This document shows, in pieces, positions 59,301 through 64,000 of a DNA stretch of 64,000 nucleotides. Position 1 is the first letter of the stretch, and the number at the start of each line of letters is the position of its first letter. Source of the DNA: Christensenella intestinihominis (GTDB lineage Bacteria > Bacillota > Clostridia > Christensenellales > Christensenellaceae). The DNA lies in the NCBI RefSeq assembly GCF_001678845.1, contig NZ_MAIQ01000002.1:124001-188000 (forward strand), given 5' to 3'. The notes beneath the pieces were generated by a model, which searched no databases, had not been told where the DNA came from, and saw nothing but the letters and a program-made list of their open reading frames with translations. The position numbers and the translations under genes were made by a program.

Positions 59301-60799
59301 TCCGCAATAATATCCGCTGAAAGCACATAATCCGCGTCCATTGTGTACGCGGCGTTATATTCCGTATTCCCGATGTTTTGGAACTGTTCCCATGTGGATA
59401 TTTCATTGACCGGGCCTGTCTCCACAAGCGGCACGGTCTCGGAAAGTATCGTGGGGAACACGTCGTCCACCGGCTCGAGCGGGACCACCTGTTCTATTTG
59501 CGTGGGAAACACCGGGTCCACCGGCTCGAGCTCCTTTTCCTCGTCGATCATCTGCGAAATAATGACCGGAATTGAAAATTGAACCTCCGTTTTCCTGCCG
59601 TCCGCCCACGCGCGTTCATAAACGGCGACCACGCTTGTCGCGCCCACCGTTTCCCCGGCCGTGACCGTTATGTCTTTGTCTGTTTTGGACGAAAGGGAGG
59701 CCATCGTTTCATCGGCGTTCCATTCCTTGAACGTAAGCCCGAAGGGTTCCCCCGTTTGCATATCCGCGGAAAGCACGCCGCTCTGCCCCGCCATCACCGC
59801 AAGGTATGACGGGCTTGGCTCGATTTTGAAAACGCCGTCCGAGCCATTGACCGGGCTGTCCACGCCAAACGCGCTGTCCTGCCCGTAGGCCGACGACCAC
59901 AGGTTGTTTTCGAACCTCTCCGCCGCAATGCCGTTGCTGCCGATAAACGCCCCGATTTGCTTGTTGGGTTCCGCGTCCGTCCCTGCTTCTTCGTTCCTGC
60001 GCTCGTCCGTATTCACGAAAGCCGCCGTGTTTTCAATTTTAACGGCGTCGCCCGCTTCCGCCGCGCCCGCAAGGCCGCCCGCGATGAACGCGGGAATCTT
60101 TTCCTTGTCCGTATCTTCCGGGAACCCGGACCGCACGATGCTGCCTATCATAAACAGGCCGCTTATTTGTGCGTTTGCGCCCAGCGCTCCGGCGAATATG
60201 CCCGCCGTATTTCCCGTCACTTCAATGTTCAGGAAGGATACGTCCTCCGCTTTTCCGTCGAAACGCGAAAAAAGCCCCGCATACGGCGCGAATACGTCTT
60301 CATTTTTGATTTGGATATTTGCAATGATATGCCCGCCGCCATAAAACGTGCCGGTAAAAGGCGCGTCGGCGGAGCCGATGGGCGCGATCACCGTTTTCGT
60401 CCCGTCGGCCTGCGTGCCGTCTATGTCACCCGAAAGGAGGTAAGACCCGTCGAGGGGATAGGCCGGGTCGACGCCGATTTTTTGGATATCCGCGAGGGTC
60501 GCGATCGGGATATCCGCCGGGGCCGGTTCCGTGGGCGTGGGCTCCGCGGCGGCTTCCGGCGTTTGCACTGCCGTAGGCTCCGCGCTTGTTTGCGGCGTGC
60601 CGGGGGCTTGCGTGCCTTCGGCCTCTTCGCTTTCTTCACCCGGCGAAGGTTCTGGCGTCCGGCTGGAAGTGGCGGACTGCGATGGCCCGGGCGCAATTGT
60701 GCCCGGAAGCTCATCTGCCGCCGCAAACGCACTTGTTCCAATCGATAATATTGTAAGAATTGCCAACAGGACGGATAGTGCCTTATAAATCCTTCGCAT
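47366..60799 (-). CDS. Giant 4477-residue surface repeat protein
   Basis: Signal peptide MRRIYKALSVLLAILTILSI (cut near residue 27) and a Pro/Thr/Glu-rich stalk (about 30-95). GLUG-like beta segments follow (GTFYGGGHIIANIQI; GTFDGKDHTIDL), then an Ig-like domain (YQWQVSTDGGSTWEDIAG, near 630). Two DUF6273-like domains (near 720-960 and 1640-1990) contain AMVWFGSFDQ...LLMSEYML-type and AMVWFGEYWQ...TLTSEYVL signatures. More than 25 Ig-like repeats of about 85-110 residues share WATEKQILANVTDYSGTGI...YYIVAYN-like motifs. The last about 170 residues (INVSVPMKLMFASFPNVMG...) are the C-terminal domain shared with the paralogs. There is no sorting signal. The start follows GGGGTTACGTT, a weak ribosome site. 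It is likely an adhesin or surface layer filament. The invertible segment lies just upstream. Confidence 0.93.
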   Translation of the reverse strand: MRRIYKALSVLLAILTILSIGTSAFAAADELPGTIAPGPSQSATSSRTPEPSPGEESEEAEGTQAPGTPQTSAEPTAVQTPEAAAEPTPTEPAPADIPIATLADIQKIGVDPAYPLDGSYLLSGDIDGTQADGTKTVIAPIGSADAPFTGTFYGGGHIIANIQIKNEDVFAPYAGLFSRFDGKAEDVSFLNIEVTGNTAGIFAGALGANAQISGLFMIGSIVRSGFPEDTDKEKIPAFIAGGLAGAAEAGDAVKIENTAAFVNTDERRNEEAGTDAEPNKQIGAFIGSNGIAAERFENNLWSSAYGQDSAFGVDSPVNGSDGVFKIEPSPSYLAVMAGQSGVLSADMQTGEPFGLTFKEWNADETMASLSSKTDKDITVTAGETVGATSVVAVYERAWADGRKTEVQFSIPVIISQMIDEEKELEPVDPVFPTQIEQVVPLEPVDDVFPTILSETVPLVETGPVNEISTWEQFQNIGNTEYNAAYTMDADYVLSADIIAEDGDFTPIGTAENPFSGTFDGKDHTIDLNNNTGIDRNQIYYGLFGEVTEWRTGGTAEDDSELPNDAMLHSGFSPEESGALPYGRIKNLYLKSVLEITMNPCDQAVVPGQKAEFNVAASDLPGAAYQWQVSTDGGSTWEDIAGATEPEYTFETAGDESQNGYQYRCRVSAGEAPAASLFDLFAPTKALAAESADTVYSEAATLTVDASLYAAANAGTNPNFYMDGWTGTATNESNRAMVWFGSFDQYSDSNPEPVLNRVLYSDNNKIMLMSEYMLKNVGYDMESIHYYRSDGTSSNLRAWMVGGASTWDGAAVDYSSTGYLPSAFNSTERSWILPTTLEAEKASLESGGKTGKSTSDQIYTLTLAELQNTRYFPNGAASRTTIGTTNSAPSDSYLHSSYRDSWYTRTPADHEFMYRSGYNGQLEVPVIMWNDIGVGARPVMNLDATKVTFVAAGNTGGAPSVDGTLAKSSGASRDKNSQWMYAYAGNAQSYRVFARGGESINIQSLEQADGSNAKVYTVHYTGASYSGNNYLGAMLVNTDTHEKWAGRVAKITSASGSATITLPTALQGSNLELYLWNESETNHRTSAAVAKTSADVTWRGPEISNISFNGGWTTSKTLTFTVKDYTGSGISNVFWSYESGQATGNRLSSSTGSYRIDNITSQQTSVTMYLVAYDKAGRRTERQVVMQNFDRIAPTVSNVYFTSDATDGGLTAYATVTDGQSGVNRVFISKNSAATSGITLYNRGGNSWSSNKFFDNGNFYVIAYDNVGNRTVSSAISGVSDLPVITNQRQSPSGWATEKQILANVTDYSGTGISKVFYSKTSGASSGTAMTHQGGGVYASGTIIQTGTYYIVAYNGKGKRKEVSVNVTSIDRESPKISDYYYNEDDMAVYATLDDGAGSGISRAFISTNANATSGINMSRASGNIWKTAAFTTTGDYYVIAYDGVEHRSVSASTVRVPSFPLILNAQQNTTAPAIQKTISATVRNQGGGSISRVFYSTKSGATEPESNAFLMTNKGGDVYESGYITNNGTYYIVAYNSDGRRSEASVKVTNIDKEGPVISNISQDPPGWSKSNKTISATVIDYGMGLDKDRVYLTTDPAATTGTKMTASGSIFKTEPLGLGTYYIVAYDIVNNRGVSSAIVVEKIDNTPPVVTSTSQNPTGAAAQKTLTATVTDNSNSITSVFYSSVASGATSGTPMTLQTGSTYTSSIPIKADGRYYIYAIDEAGNITPSGTPVDVTGLLKAIGEGDPMYWMGQGSGNDTNRAMVWFGEYWQTAGSNAKSPVLWRTIRSDGQGTYGDVVTLTSEYVLHHTFLSFDSYRSAQYHIIKNIHGGGYENTSSATRYWMNSGPGDGALDTTVTSKCSVDWDYPMYTNAFSSTQQGLLVASPIVITTPDNADGSGANYTLYDKVFPLSIQDLQNSAYFTNDDSRKAIGTPMATNNYMEGSYSDKHGSSTGEALVSYYRYVDYLTYYRHEGKLVQRGTSSIASGSLSGAIPTAHWMIDPELGEIRSQGGARPSVNLIPGKVMFVASSSSGGAPGVSTSLSAAGGTAPTTWSTTPDVGGATFRAFTRDAGFSANMAVTNNNNGTVKVTYNSLKGGDDNYIGMMIVNTSTKKKYVGRVQKITGANGSVTVSLPSGVSSSLSGYKVFSWIEDETSQTVGTITNSLGSAVDVTAPTVSNVTQVPTTWSNAKSISATVTDSGSGVAKVVCVNEETLTELEMKLTSSNTYTISGVTEGEYHVYAVDKVNNVSQNFSVTVDKIDVDPPEIISAAQDMTVQGAELVFKVEVKDALSGVKRVFWSNSETGATSGTNLKDTGETTADGNKIFTSAGNMIGSARTCYVYAEDNAGNITKSSSVSVEDITPPEIKDGVVTPDGWAKEKTLTVTVTDLTSDVDTVFWSTQESGALTGVPMRKTGTSSVYETYSPVGENTYYIYAVDSAGNTTPDGYKLEVTQIDNDAPEITNAKQDELQSTYGSAVVTANVVDKGIGIDKVYIVKDVLSGATEDDAGAVEMEIAGEGLYQAPDVTETGEYYIYAVDMLGNRTENGTWVHVVVQDIPAPEVFNARQEPTGWAQSKTIKAQVTDAASAISKVFYTTVANDAKEGTNMYLNKTADEFGNPPPENEYISPAITTPGTYYVYAENARGYRNRKGIEVVIDMVDREGPAITNCTVTPGEWASGKGIEAAVEDTRSGIDTVFVSASKTAEAPEESAYVMEADADSGIYKTAGKITREGTYYVIAYDKVGNRTVSEAVAVSRIDDIGPEITNYMQSRSPRLTAVAEISDAGSGLSHAFISKDQNATEAAEAQYVMAPSGSGNVYETGDGIAPTADGEYYYVIAYDNAGNRSVSGYFVVTEAWATGEPTIVAGSTPDGWAREKTVYAQITADTSVNAGNTIVQVYLTLVADHDDTGPQAGDIILTKNADGLWVSGAVTENTPYTIVAKDSLGVFGHAVVPVIQIDRVAPVFGGAPYVNEEGTTAFKTVTVDIQDGETGSGVARAFLTTDPNATQAASEEFNMTRAVNTQDWTSGEIRTEGIYVAVSYDNAGNRSVSEAVQVVGIDTVPPEITVPPMLKKGSAEKTMVLYTDIKDPGTGVARAFISTDYAATEPVVDKAAGLYAYEMTKGLLTDTWSTGDIAQADYMGYYIIAYDNAGNRTITDAKYVIKETDTDPPVVGASQSPEGYAASKKIVAEVTDGMSGVKRVWYSSEWMDAPYSTDTEMTLNAGTGLYETESIFEENKTWYVYAEDNDGNITSAGTAVTIDKIAKGNIIIESVTAIPTGWTNQSVQVTATISVPDGVAVTGVYFSESETASSGTSMSYVTGQKVTATATISAAQNKTYYVNATGSDGRPALERVPFTVQIDKTVPTVADIAQEPVLWSWTKKVTATVKDTGGSNLKAVFATQDKNAVLNADGSLPTGAVTMTKNLLTDTYKSADIRTYDAAWWVVAVDAAGNRAVSANSVELKIDDVSPTAALAHDPATAADNYNNGTDYTLKLTEIADDKSGADTVWYNTENVIETATQAAYTAGASKCDIPVSVTEDEDTTYYVWVKDTVGNASEAYTTTIYRDTAVPELTGLTHDPLSAADSYTNSADVTLQASGITDALSGAAEVWYGTEGDVTKATKADGYTAGDETCDITVTPVDGKTTYYVWVKDQAGNVSDPLSTDVYKDTLGPTLGKPAADETEWTNQETFTFTVGDIKEDTSKAGEFVSGVARVLYSSAAITPENMAEAQEMTLSETDVSGVYTATVDETPEAQGELTYYFRAVDSAGNLGPEKTVVIRSDRTAPEGKITVKSNEWTSMPPPPYKNYYYNKTESVSLEYTEDDMSEISDFRYRISETPLTEDELKALTTGWKFPMNAKLVADVANYVYIRINDAAGNVRYIGTDTLLVDATKPDVGAAADTTVAPAWANAACTEVTVTAANVKDVDTGGFTSGIAGVYLMKENRPDVYADVMLDDMAYELTEDGSGSYTATFAPPDATTKYYLRAVDNAGNWNDYTKSVEVTVLVDKEGPAFTDMKQETENWAASKLLSATASEEDKWVEGTRFISSGIKTLFWSDDKDATAENGTDVFTAPEGEALKTYAYAPATPVREDIGADGKAFYFIGYDAAGNRSAQEMLVTKVDASAPTVQKPVFDKDTMTISAAVEDTLSGMGGTDEQDGPFREYAGVYYSESADALPETITDAAALDGCVKIEESAETPGTFVTGELAEQPYYVFAVDNVGNVSAKQRVDADKTPPLIDNVSFTDLGSGKWRIAFTVTDAVSGVEDSAILWSGNKTDFPNTAAKDPDVENGYYFEVEADVNNVPHYVQATDRSGNIAVREMYDEKNVINVSVPMKLMFASFPNVMGADFTAPTYTVTNNSNIVKTRLSVSNFEAEPDNTFTLVPPGTPLTSNTLTLYMQGVESEKATAFNAMGKFNLMPGADFGGVKRMGTLAVKPATGDDPASRGMFTYAGDVFGYAPGNVPTLRGEFTTTLRFENVRFGE

Positions 60800-61027
60800 A
60801 ACGTAACCCCATATTAAATACTTAAAAAACCTGCAACTTTAATGCTCCTGACCGCCTTTTTGTGGTATTCTGGTGCTACTGAACGGCTCAATGGTCAGCA
60901 TCGGAATCCATATGATACGCCTGTCATTCCACGCCTCGAAATGTGACATGACAGTGTGGTATCCCGGATATTCCTTAAGGCTTGCGTATAGACACGCGAA
61001 CCGCCTGCCTTTCAACTTTGAAAGGCG
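60800..61027 (-). promoter_or_regulatory. Leader region of the giant gene, no gene seen
   Basis: No convincing promoter reads toward the giant gene here. A perfect 9-base dyad GCCTTTCAA/TTGAAAGGC lies at about 61008-61027 without a T-run on the minus strand, so it is not a terminator. This would be the 5' untranslated region if the promoter at 62406 is inverted. Confidence 0.55.
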
Positions 61028-61049
61028 ATTCGTAAAACAAACAGTTTTA
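61028..61049 (-). repeat. Left 22-bp inverted repeat (IRL)
   Basis: Its reverse complement is identical over 22 bases to 62479-62500. Each copy is itself a dyad with arms of about 8 bases (GTTTTACG side and TAAAAC side) around TGTTT, as expected for a tyrosine recombinase core site. Confidence 0.9.
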
Positions 61050-61124
61050 TACAGCCCCCCCGCTTATTGCGGTTTTATTCAGTTTTCAAGGTGCGCCGCC
61101 GACGGATTATGACGGCTCATTTTT

Positions 61125-62243
61125 TCAGCACGCGATTCGGTTAAGCCGCCTGATCGATTTGATTTTGTTCTCGCGTGTGCAGTGCGCATAATATTGAATC
61201 GTAATCTGGGGCGTGCTGTGCCCCAGAAGCTCGCTTAGGGTCTCGATTCCAATTCGTTTTTCAAGGCAGCGTGTCGCAAACGTATGGCGCAGCGTATGGA
61301 AATGTGCGCCCCGGACCTTAAGCTTTTTAAATTTCTTTTTCAGCCGTTCCTGAAGCGTGCGCGGGTCGAGGCAGCCGCCCCTCGGGCTTTGGAAAACAAA
61401 ATCTGTTTCCCTGCCGTTTTCACGCGCCATTTTTTCCTTTAGCTGCCATGCAAGAAATGCCGGGATTGGCATTTCGCGCCGGGAATTTTCTGTTTTCGGC
61501 GTATCGAGGATCAGTTTTGTTTTAGCTCCGCCCTCCTTGCAGGGAACCCTTTTCAGCGTATGGTTTACATACAGCATTTTCTCTTCAAAGTCGATATCCT
61601 CCCACCGAAGGGCGCATACCTCCCCCAGCCGCAGCCCCGCATACAGGCACACGATATATTCCAGTTCCCCGGTTTGGGCAACGTCCCGTTCCAGCCGCAG
61701 CTGCTCGGAACAGGCCAGAACCCGCGGCCTTTTCACCTTGTTCTGCGGTTTCCTTACTTTCCCGAACGGTATTTCCCCGATCAGGTTTTTGTCCCTCGCG
61801 GCTACAAAAATAGATTTTAAAAGCCTGCATACGTTGTGCACCATGCTGGGCGCAAGCCCCTTTTTGATTTCGTTGACAAAATCCTGGACGTCGTCCTGCC
61901 TGATTTCGCCAACCTGCAATCCCCCGATTCGCGGAATAATATGCTTTTCCGCCTGGCTCTTATAAATCCGGTATGTCGAAATGTCCACATATGGTTTTGT
62001 CATTGCTTCCAGCCAGTAATCCACCCATGCTTCCAGCGTTCCGTTGCGATAGGCCTCAAGCACAGGCGCGGGATTTTTAGCGGCTTTCGCCTTGAGAATC
62101 GTCAGGGTTCGCTTTACCTCGATATACTGCCTGCCATATACATATCCGAACCTTGGCTTTCCATTTTGTTTCCGGCCGATGATGTACCGGCCCTCCCACC
62201 TTCCGTCTTTCCGGTGATAGATGTTTTCTCCTCTTCTTGCCAT
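61125..62243 (-). CDS. Tyrosine recombinase (putative DNA invertase)
   Basis: 372 residues from ATG 62243 (GAGAGGAT before it). N-terminal AP2-like arm-binding domain (MARRGENIYHRKDGRWEGRY), core-binding domain (about 70-165), and a catalytic domain with all key residues: Arg I in YAGLRLGEVCALRWEDID, HTLRHTFATRC (His and Arg II), LLGHSTPQITIQYYAH (second His and nucleophile Tyr). It resembles Tn916-type integrases. Lying between inverted repeats with no other mobile-element genes, it is more likely to invert its own segment than to move an island. Confidence 0.92.
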   Translation of the reverse strand: MARRGENIYHRKDGRWEGRYIIGRKQNGKPRFGYVYGRQYIEVKRTLTILKAKAAKNPAPVLEAYRNGTLEAWVDYWLEAMTKPYVDISTYRIYKSQAEKHIIPRIGGLQVGEIRQDDVQDFVNEIKKGLAPSMVHNVCRLLKSIFVAARDKNLIGEIPFGKVRKPQNKVKRPRVLACSEQLRLERDVAQTGELEYIVCLYAGLRLGEVCALRWEDIDFEEKMLYVNHTLKRVPCKEGGAKTKLILDTPKTENSRREMPIPAFLAWQLKEKMARENGRETDFVFQSPRGGCLDPRTLQERLKKKFKKLKVRGAHFHTLRHTFATRCLEKRIGIETLSELLGHSTPQITIQYYAHCTRENKIKSIRRLNRIAC

Positions 62244-62313
62244 TGCAATTATCCTCTCATTTCGTAAGATCGTTGCTGACGGCTCGTTTGACGGCTTACC
62301 GGGTAAACCGTTT

Positions 62314-62329
62314 AAATTCAATTGAATTT
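62314..62329. promoter_or_regulatory. Perfect 16-bp palindrome upstream of the recombinase
   Basis: AAATTCAATTGAATTT reads the same on both strands, about 70 bases before the recombinase start. A likely operator or arm-binding site. The region 62244-62478 holds no gene. Confidence 0.5.
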
Positions 62330-62405
62330 TTACTGAATTTACCCATTTTCCCTGCCTGAAATCACCCGCAATGCTTAAAAATGGCTTTGGAACCGCATAT
62401 ATGTA

Positions 62406-62434
62406 TTGACAGGTCAGGATTATTTTGTTATTCT
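62406..62434 (+). promoter_or_regulatory. Outward-facing sigma-70 promoter inside the invertible segment
   Basis: TTGACA (62406-62411), 17-base spacer, TATTCT (62429-62434). It fires rightward across the right repeat at 62479. Confidence 0.78.
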
Positions 62435-62478
62435 TTATTAAAGAATATATCGTTTTAGTGCTTTTGACCGCCTTATCG

Positions 62479-62500
62479 TAAAACTGTTTGTTTTACGAAT
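62479..62500 (+). repeat. Right 22-bp inverted repeat (IRR)
   Basis: Arms CGTAAAAC (62477-62484) and GTTTTACG (62490-62497) flank TGTTT. 62479-62500 is the exact reverse complement of 61028-61049. Confidence 0.9.
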
Positions 62501-62505
62501 TATGC

Positions 62506-62528
62506 GTCCCGGAATCCGGGGCTTTTTT
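62506..62528 (+). terminator. Terminator immediately outside the right inverted repeat
   Basis: GTCCCGG-AAT-CCGGGGC (one U-G pair), then six T. It would stop transcripts from the promoter at 62406 after about 90 bases in the present orientation. Confidence 0.78.
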
Positions 62529-62932
62529 ATTTCATGGAACCGCCATCAAACTGCCAGCTTCATGAGAGCTCTCGATCTATATTTAGCTTTTTTGACGTCA
62601 GGAAATACACCCGGAAACAAATTTGCGTTTCCGAGGCTGTTTTGTTTGTGATACTTTTTTAAACACGTTAACGGTTTGGGGGGGCGCCGCCGAATTTTGC
62701 GGCCAATATATTTTATTTTATCATCTTTTGCAATTCACCTTATTCAACTTATATCATACCTTACAAGTCATATTATATGCATTGCAGAGCCAATTTCAAG
62801 CGTTTTTCACCAATGACCAGTCTCGTTGTGTGAATGACCATTTTTCCCGGAATTTAATGCAGGATTCGCCGGATTTTAATCCGGGAAACACGCCCGCATG
62901 ATACAATAAAGGCAATCGAGTAAAAAGAAAAA
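62529..62932 (+). promoter_or_regulatory. Upstream region of the LytTR gene with direct repeats
   Basis: No credible gene. AATGACCA occurs at 62812-62819 and 62833-62840, 21 bases apart (two helical turns), the usual geometry of LytTR-domain binding sites, so autoregulation is likely. Confidence 0.5.
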
Positions 62933-63766
62933 ATGGCGATGTATAAAACTCAAACAAAAAGCTGGTGGAAAAATGCCGCATTGTGGACCCGTCAAATTAT
63001 GGAGGACCATTATGCGCGCAATCTCAATGCCGTTATGGAATGGATGGCCGACCATGTCATGTGGATCGGCCCGGTCCACAGCCAATTTGTTTTTGGAAAA
63101 AACGAAGTGCGGCGAATCCTTGGAAAAGAGCAGGACGTCGTTTGTATGATTCCGGATTCTTCCTATGAAATTATTTACGGCGACGAAAATATCTGTATTA
63201 CAGTAGGCCGGCTGGTTCCCCATACGGCGGATAACTCCGAAATTCTGCTGAGCGCCGTCCAGCGTGTTACCTTTGTATTCACGCGAATCGAAGGCCGTCC
63301 GCAGGTTATCCATATGCATGTATCCAATGACTGGGAAGGCATAGAGGAAGATGAAACCTTTCCATATAAAGCGGGCCGCGAAGCATTTTTGCACATGCAA
63401 AAACGGCTCGCCCAGCAGAACGACAAAGCCCCCAAATTTTCGGCCCGCGATATCTACCGCAAATGGCATTATATTGCAAACCGCGATATCATATATATTT
63501 CTGCCGATAATTACCGTTCCGTCATCCATACGGTCCACGGCAGCATAACCGTGCCTCTTCAATTATCCCAGGTCGAAAAAAAACTTCCGGAGCAATTTGT
63601 GCGCGTGCACCGGTCTTATATCGTCAATACGGACTATGTCATCCAAATCAAACGCTATTCCGTATATCTTTATAACGGCATCAAAATTCCGATTCCCCAA
63701 AAAAAATATGAAAAAGTAAAACGCCTGCTCCTGGCCGGTACAAACGGCCTGGTCTATATTTACTGA
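62933..63766 (+). CDS. LytTR-domain regulator with N-terminal SnoaL/NTF2-like domain
   Basis: 277 residues. An N-terminal domain (about 15-140, NLNAVMEWMADHVMWIGPVH...) resembles SnoaL/NTF2-like or PAS-like small-molecule domains. A C-terminal LytTR DNA-binding domain (about 180-275) shows IIYISADNYRSVIHTVHG, FVRVHRSYIVNTDYV and the usual IPIPQKKYEKVKRLL end. No receiver domain is present, so it is not a classical two-component regulator. Ribosome site weak; ATG 62939 is an alternative start. LytTR regulators often control surface or virulence genes. A role in the neighbouring surface locus is inference. Confidence 0.87.
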   Translation: MAMYKTQTKSWWKNAALWTRQIMEDHYARNLNAVMEWMADHVMWIGPVHSQFVFGKNEVRRILGKEQDVVCMIPDSSYEIIYGDENICITVGRLVPHTADNSEILLSAVQRVTFVFTRIEGRPQVIHMHVSNDWEGIEEDETFPYKAGREAFLHMQKRLAQQNDKAPKFSARDIYRKWHYIANRDIIYISADNYRSVIHTVHGSITVPLQLSQVEKKLPEQFVRVHRSYIVNTDYVIQIKRYSVYLYNGIKIPIPQKKYEKVKRLLLAGTNGLVYIY

Positions 63767-63902
63767 CCCTCCTTGCGCGGCAGCCCTTCCCTCCGCCATA
63801 CGCCGGGCCCGGAATATTTTCATTTGCTTCTGCAGATTGCTTGCATAAAAAGAGTGTTCCGGGGTATTATTAAGTTAAATCATACATTTTAAGGAGACAG
63901 GT

Positions 63903-64000
63903 ATGGCGATTGCTTCCATTATCGTAAGCCTCATCGGCTTTGTCCTGAGTTTCATCCTAGGCTTTCCGCTCAGTTATTTTATCGGCCCGTTTATCGGCCT
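63903..64000 (+). CDS. Start of a membrane protein, cut by the window end
   Basis: AAGGAGACAGGT precedes ATG 63903. The 32 complete codons encode two hydrophobic stretches, MAIASIIVSLIGFVLSFILG followed by FPLSYFIGPFIG, consistent with a polytopic membrane protein. The remainder is outside the window. Confidence 0.7.
   Translation, partial: MAIASIIVSLIGFVLSFILGFPLSYFIGPFIG

Larger units (their letters stand above)
61028..62500. mobile_element. Putative invertible segment with its own recombinase and promoter
   Basis: 1473 bases bounded by the 22-bp inverted repeats, holding a complete tyrosine recombinase gene and an outward-facing promoter near the right repeat. In the present orientation the promoter reads right, into a terminator at 62506. 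After inversion it would read left, its start about 290 bases before the giant gene. Inversion is inferred from the architecture and not shown by this single sequence. Confidence 0.75.

Noticed and set aside
61055-61061. Seven-base C run as another phase-variable tract
   Set aside because: Too short and not in a coding start or between promoter boxes. The same holds for the G run near 62678.
30641-62243. One large mobile island bounded by the two recombinase genes
   Set aside because: No direct repeats or tRNA were found at the right side and base composition matches the chromosome. The right recombinase is better explained by its own inverted repeats.
62623-62901. 92-codon plus-strand frame before the LytTR gene
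   Set aside because: No ribosome site, low-complexity AT-rich composition, overlaps the proposed LytTR repeats and shows no domain.

Overview
The window looks like a chromosomal segment of a Gram-positive anaerobe of the Bacillota, most likely a Clostridia-type gut bacterium of fairly high GC. The grounds are Shine-Dalgarno starts, sigma-70 promoters, a MoxR/DUF58/transglutaminase cassette, DivIVA, HU, a PxTG-type wall-anchored protein, and the absence of any outer-membrane gene. The genus cannot be fixed from sequence reading alone.

Layout. (1) 1-8.7 kb: a GGDEF membrane protein, a ClC chloride/proton exchanger, a moxR-DUF58-transglutaminase operon and a MerR regulator with a textbook MerR promoter. 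(2) 8.7-19.3 kb, minus strand: a branched-chain amino acid operon ilvB-ilvH-ilvC-ilvD-leuA-cimA-leuC-leuD. It is preceded by an attenuator with a 37-codon Ile/Val/Leu-rich leader peptide. leuB is absent, and a MITE-like element lies between leuA and cimA. (3) 19.38-30.52 kb: an AT-rich genomic island of about 11.1 kb inserted in the anticodon loop of a tRNA-Arg(CCT) gene. The two tRNA halves lie at opposite ends of the island, and the island carries an intact tRNA-Arg(CCT). Its cargo is an integrase and a type I restriction-modification operon (hsdM, a half-size hsdS, a full hsdS, hsdR, a broken dinD, a YgjP-like metallopeptidase and a small conserved gene). (4) 30.6-60.8 kb, minus strand: a large surface-protein locus. 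It holds a 4477-residue repeat protein, three paralogous repeat proteins, a small membrane protein, DivIVA, two further membrane proteins, HU, a PxTG-anchored repeat protein, an NlpC/P60 hydrolase, an HD-GYP protein, an Rrf2 regulator and a catalytically degenerate recombinase. (5) 60.8-64 kb: a tyrosine recombinase inside a segment bounded by 22-bp inverted repeats, a LytTR-type regulator, and the start of a membrane protein.

The most interesting reading concerns control of the surface locus. The recombinase at 61125-62243 and an outward-facing sigma-70 promoter (62406-62434) sit between 22-bp inverted repeats at 61028-61049 and 62479-62500. In the present orientation the promoter fires into an intrinsic terminator just outside the right repeat. 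If the segment inverts, the same promoter would fire toward the 4477-residue surface protein. This is the architecture of an invertible-promoter ON/OFF switch carrying its own recombinase. A second, independent layer is a poly-G tract just before the signal peptide of two tandem paralogs. It has 11 G in one gene (in frame with the conserved start) and 12 G in the other (out of frame, quick stop), the pattern of slipped-strand phase variation. Together they suggest a combinatorially phase-variable cell-surface system. Switching itself is inference and needs read-level or PCR evidence.
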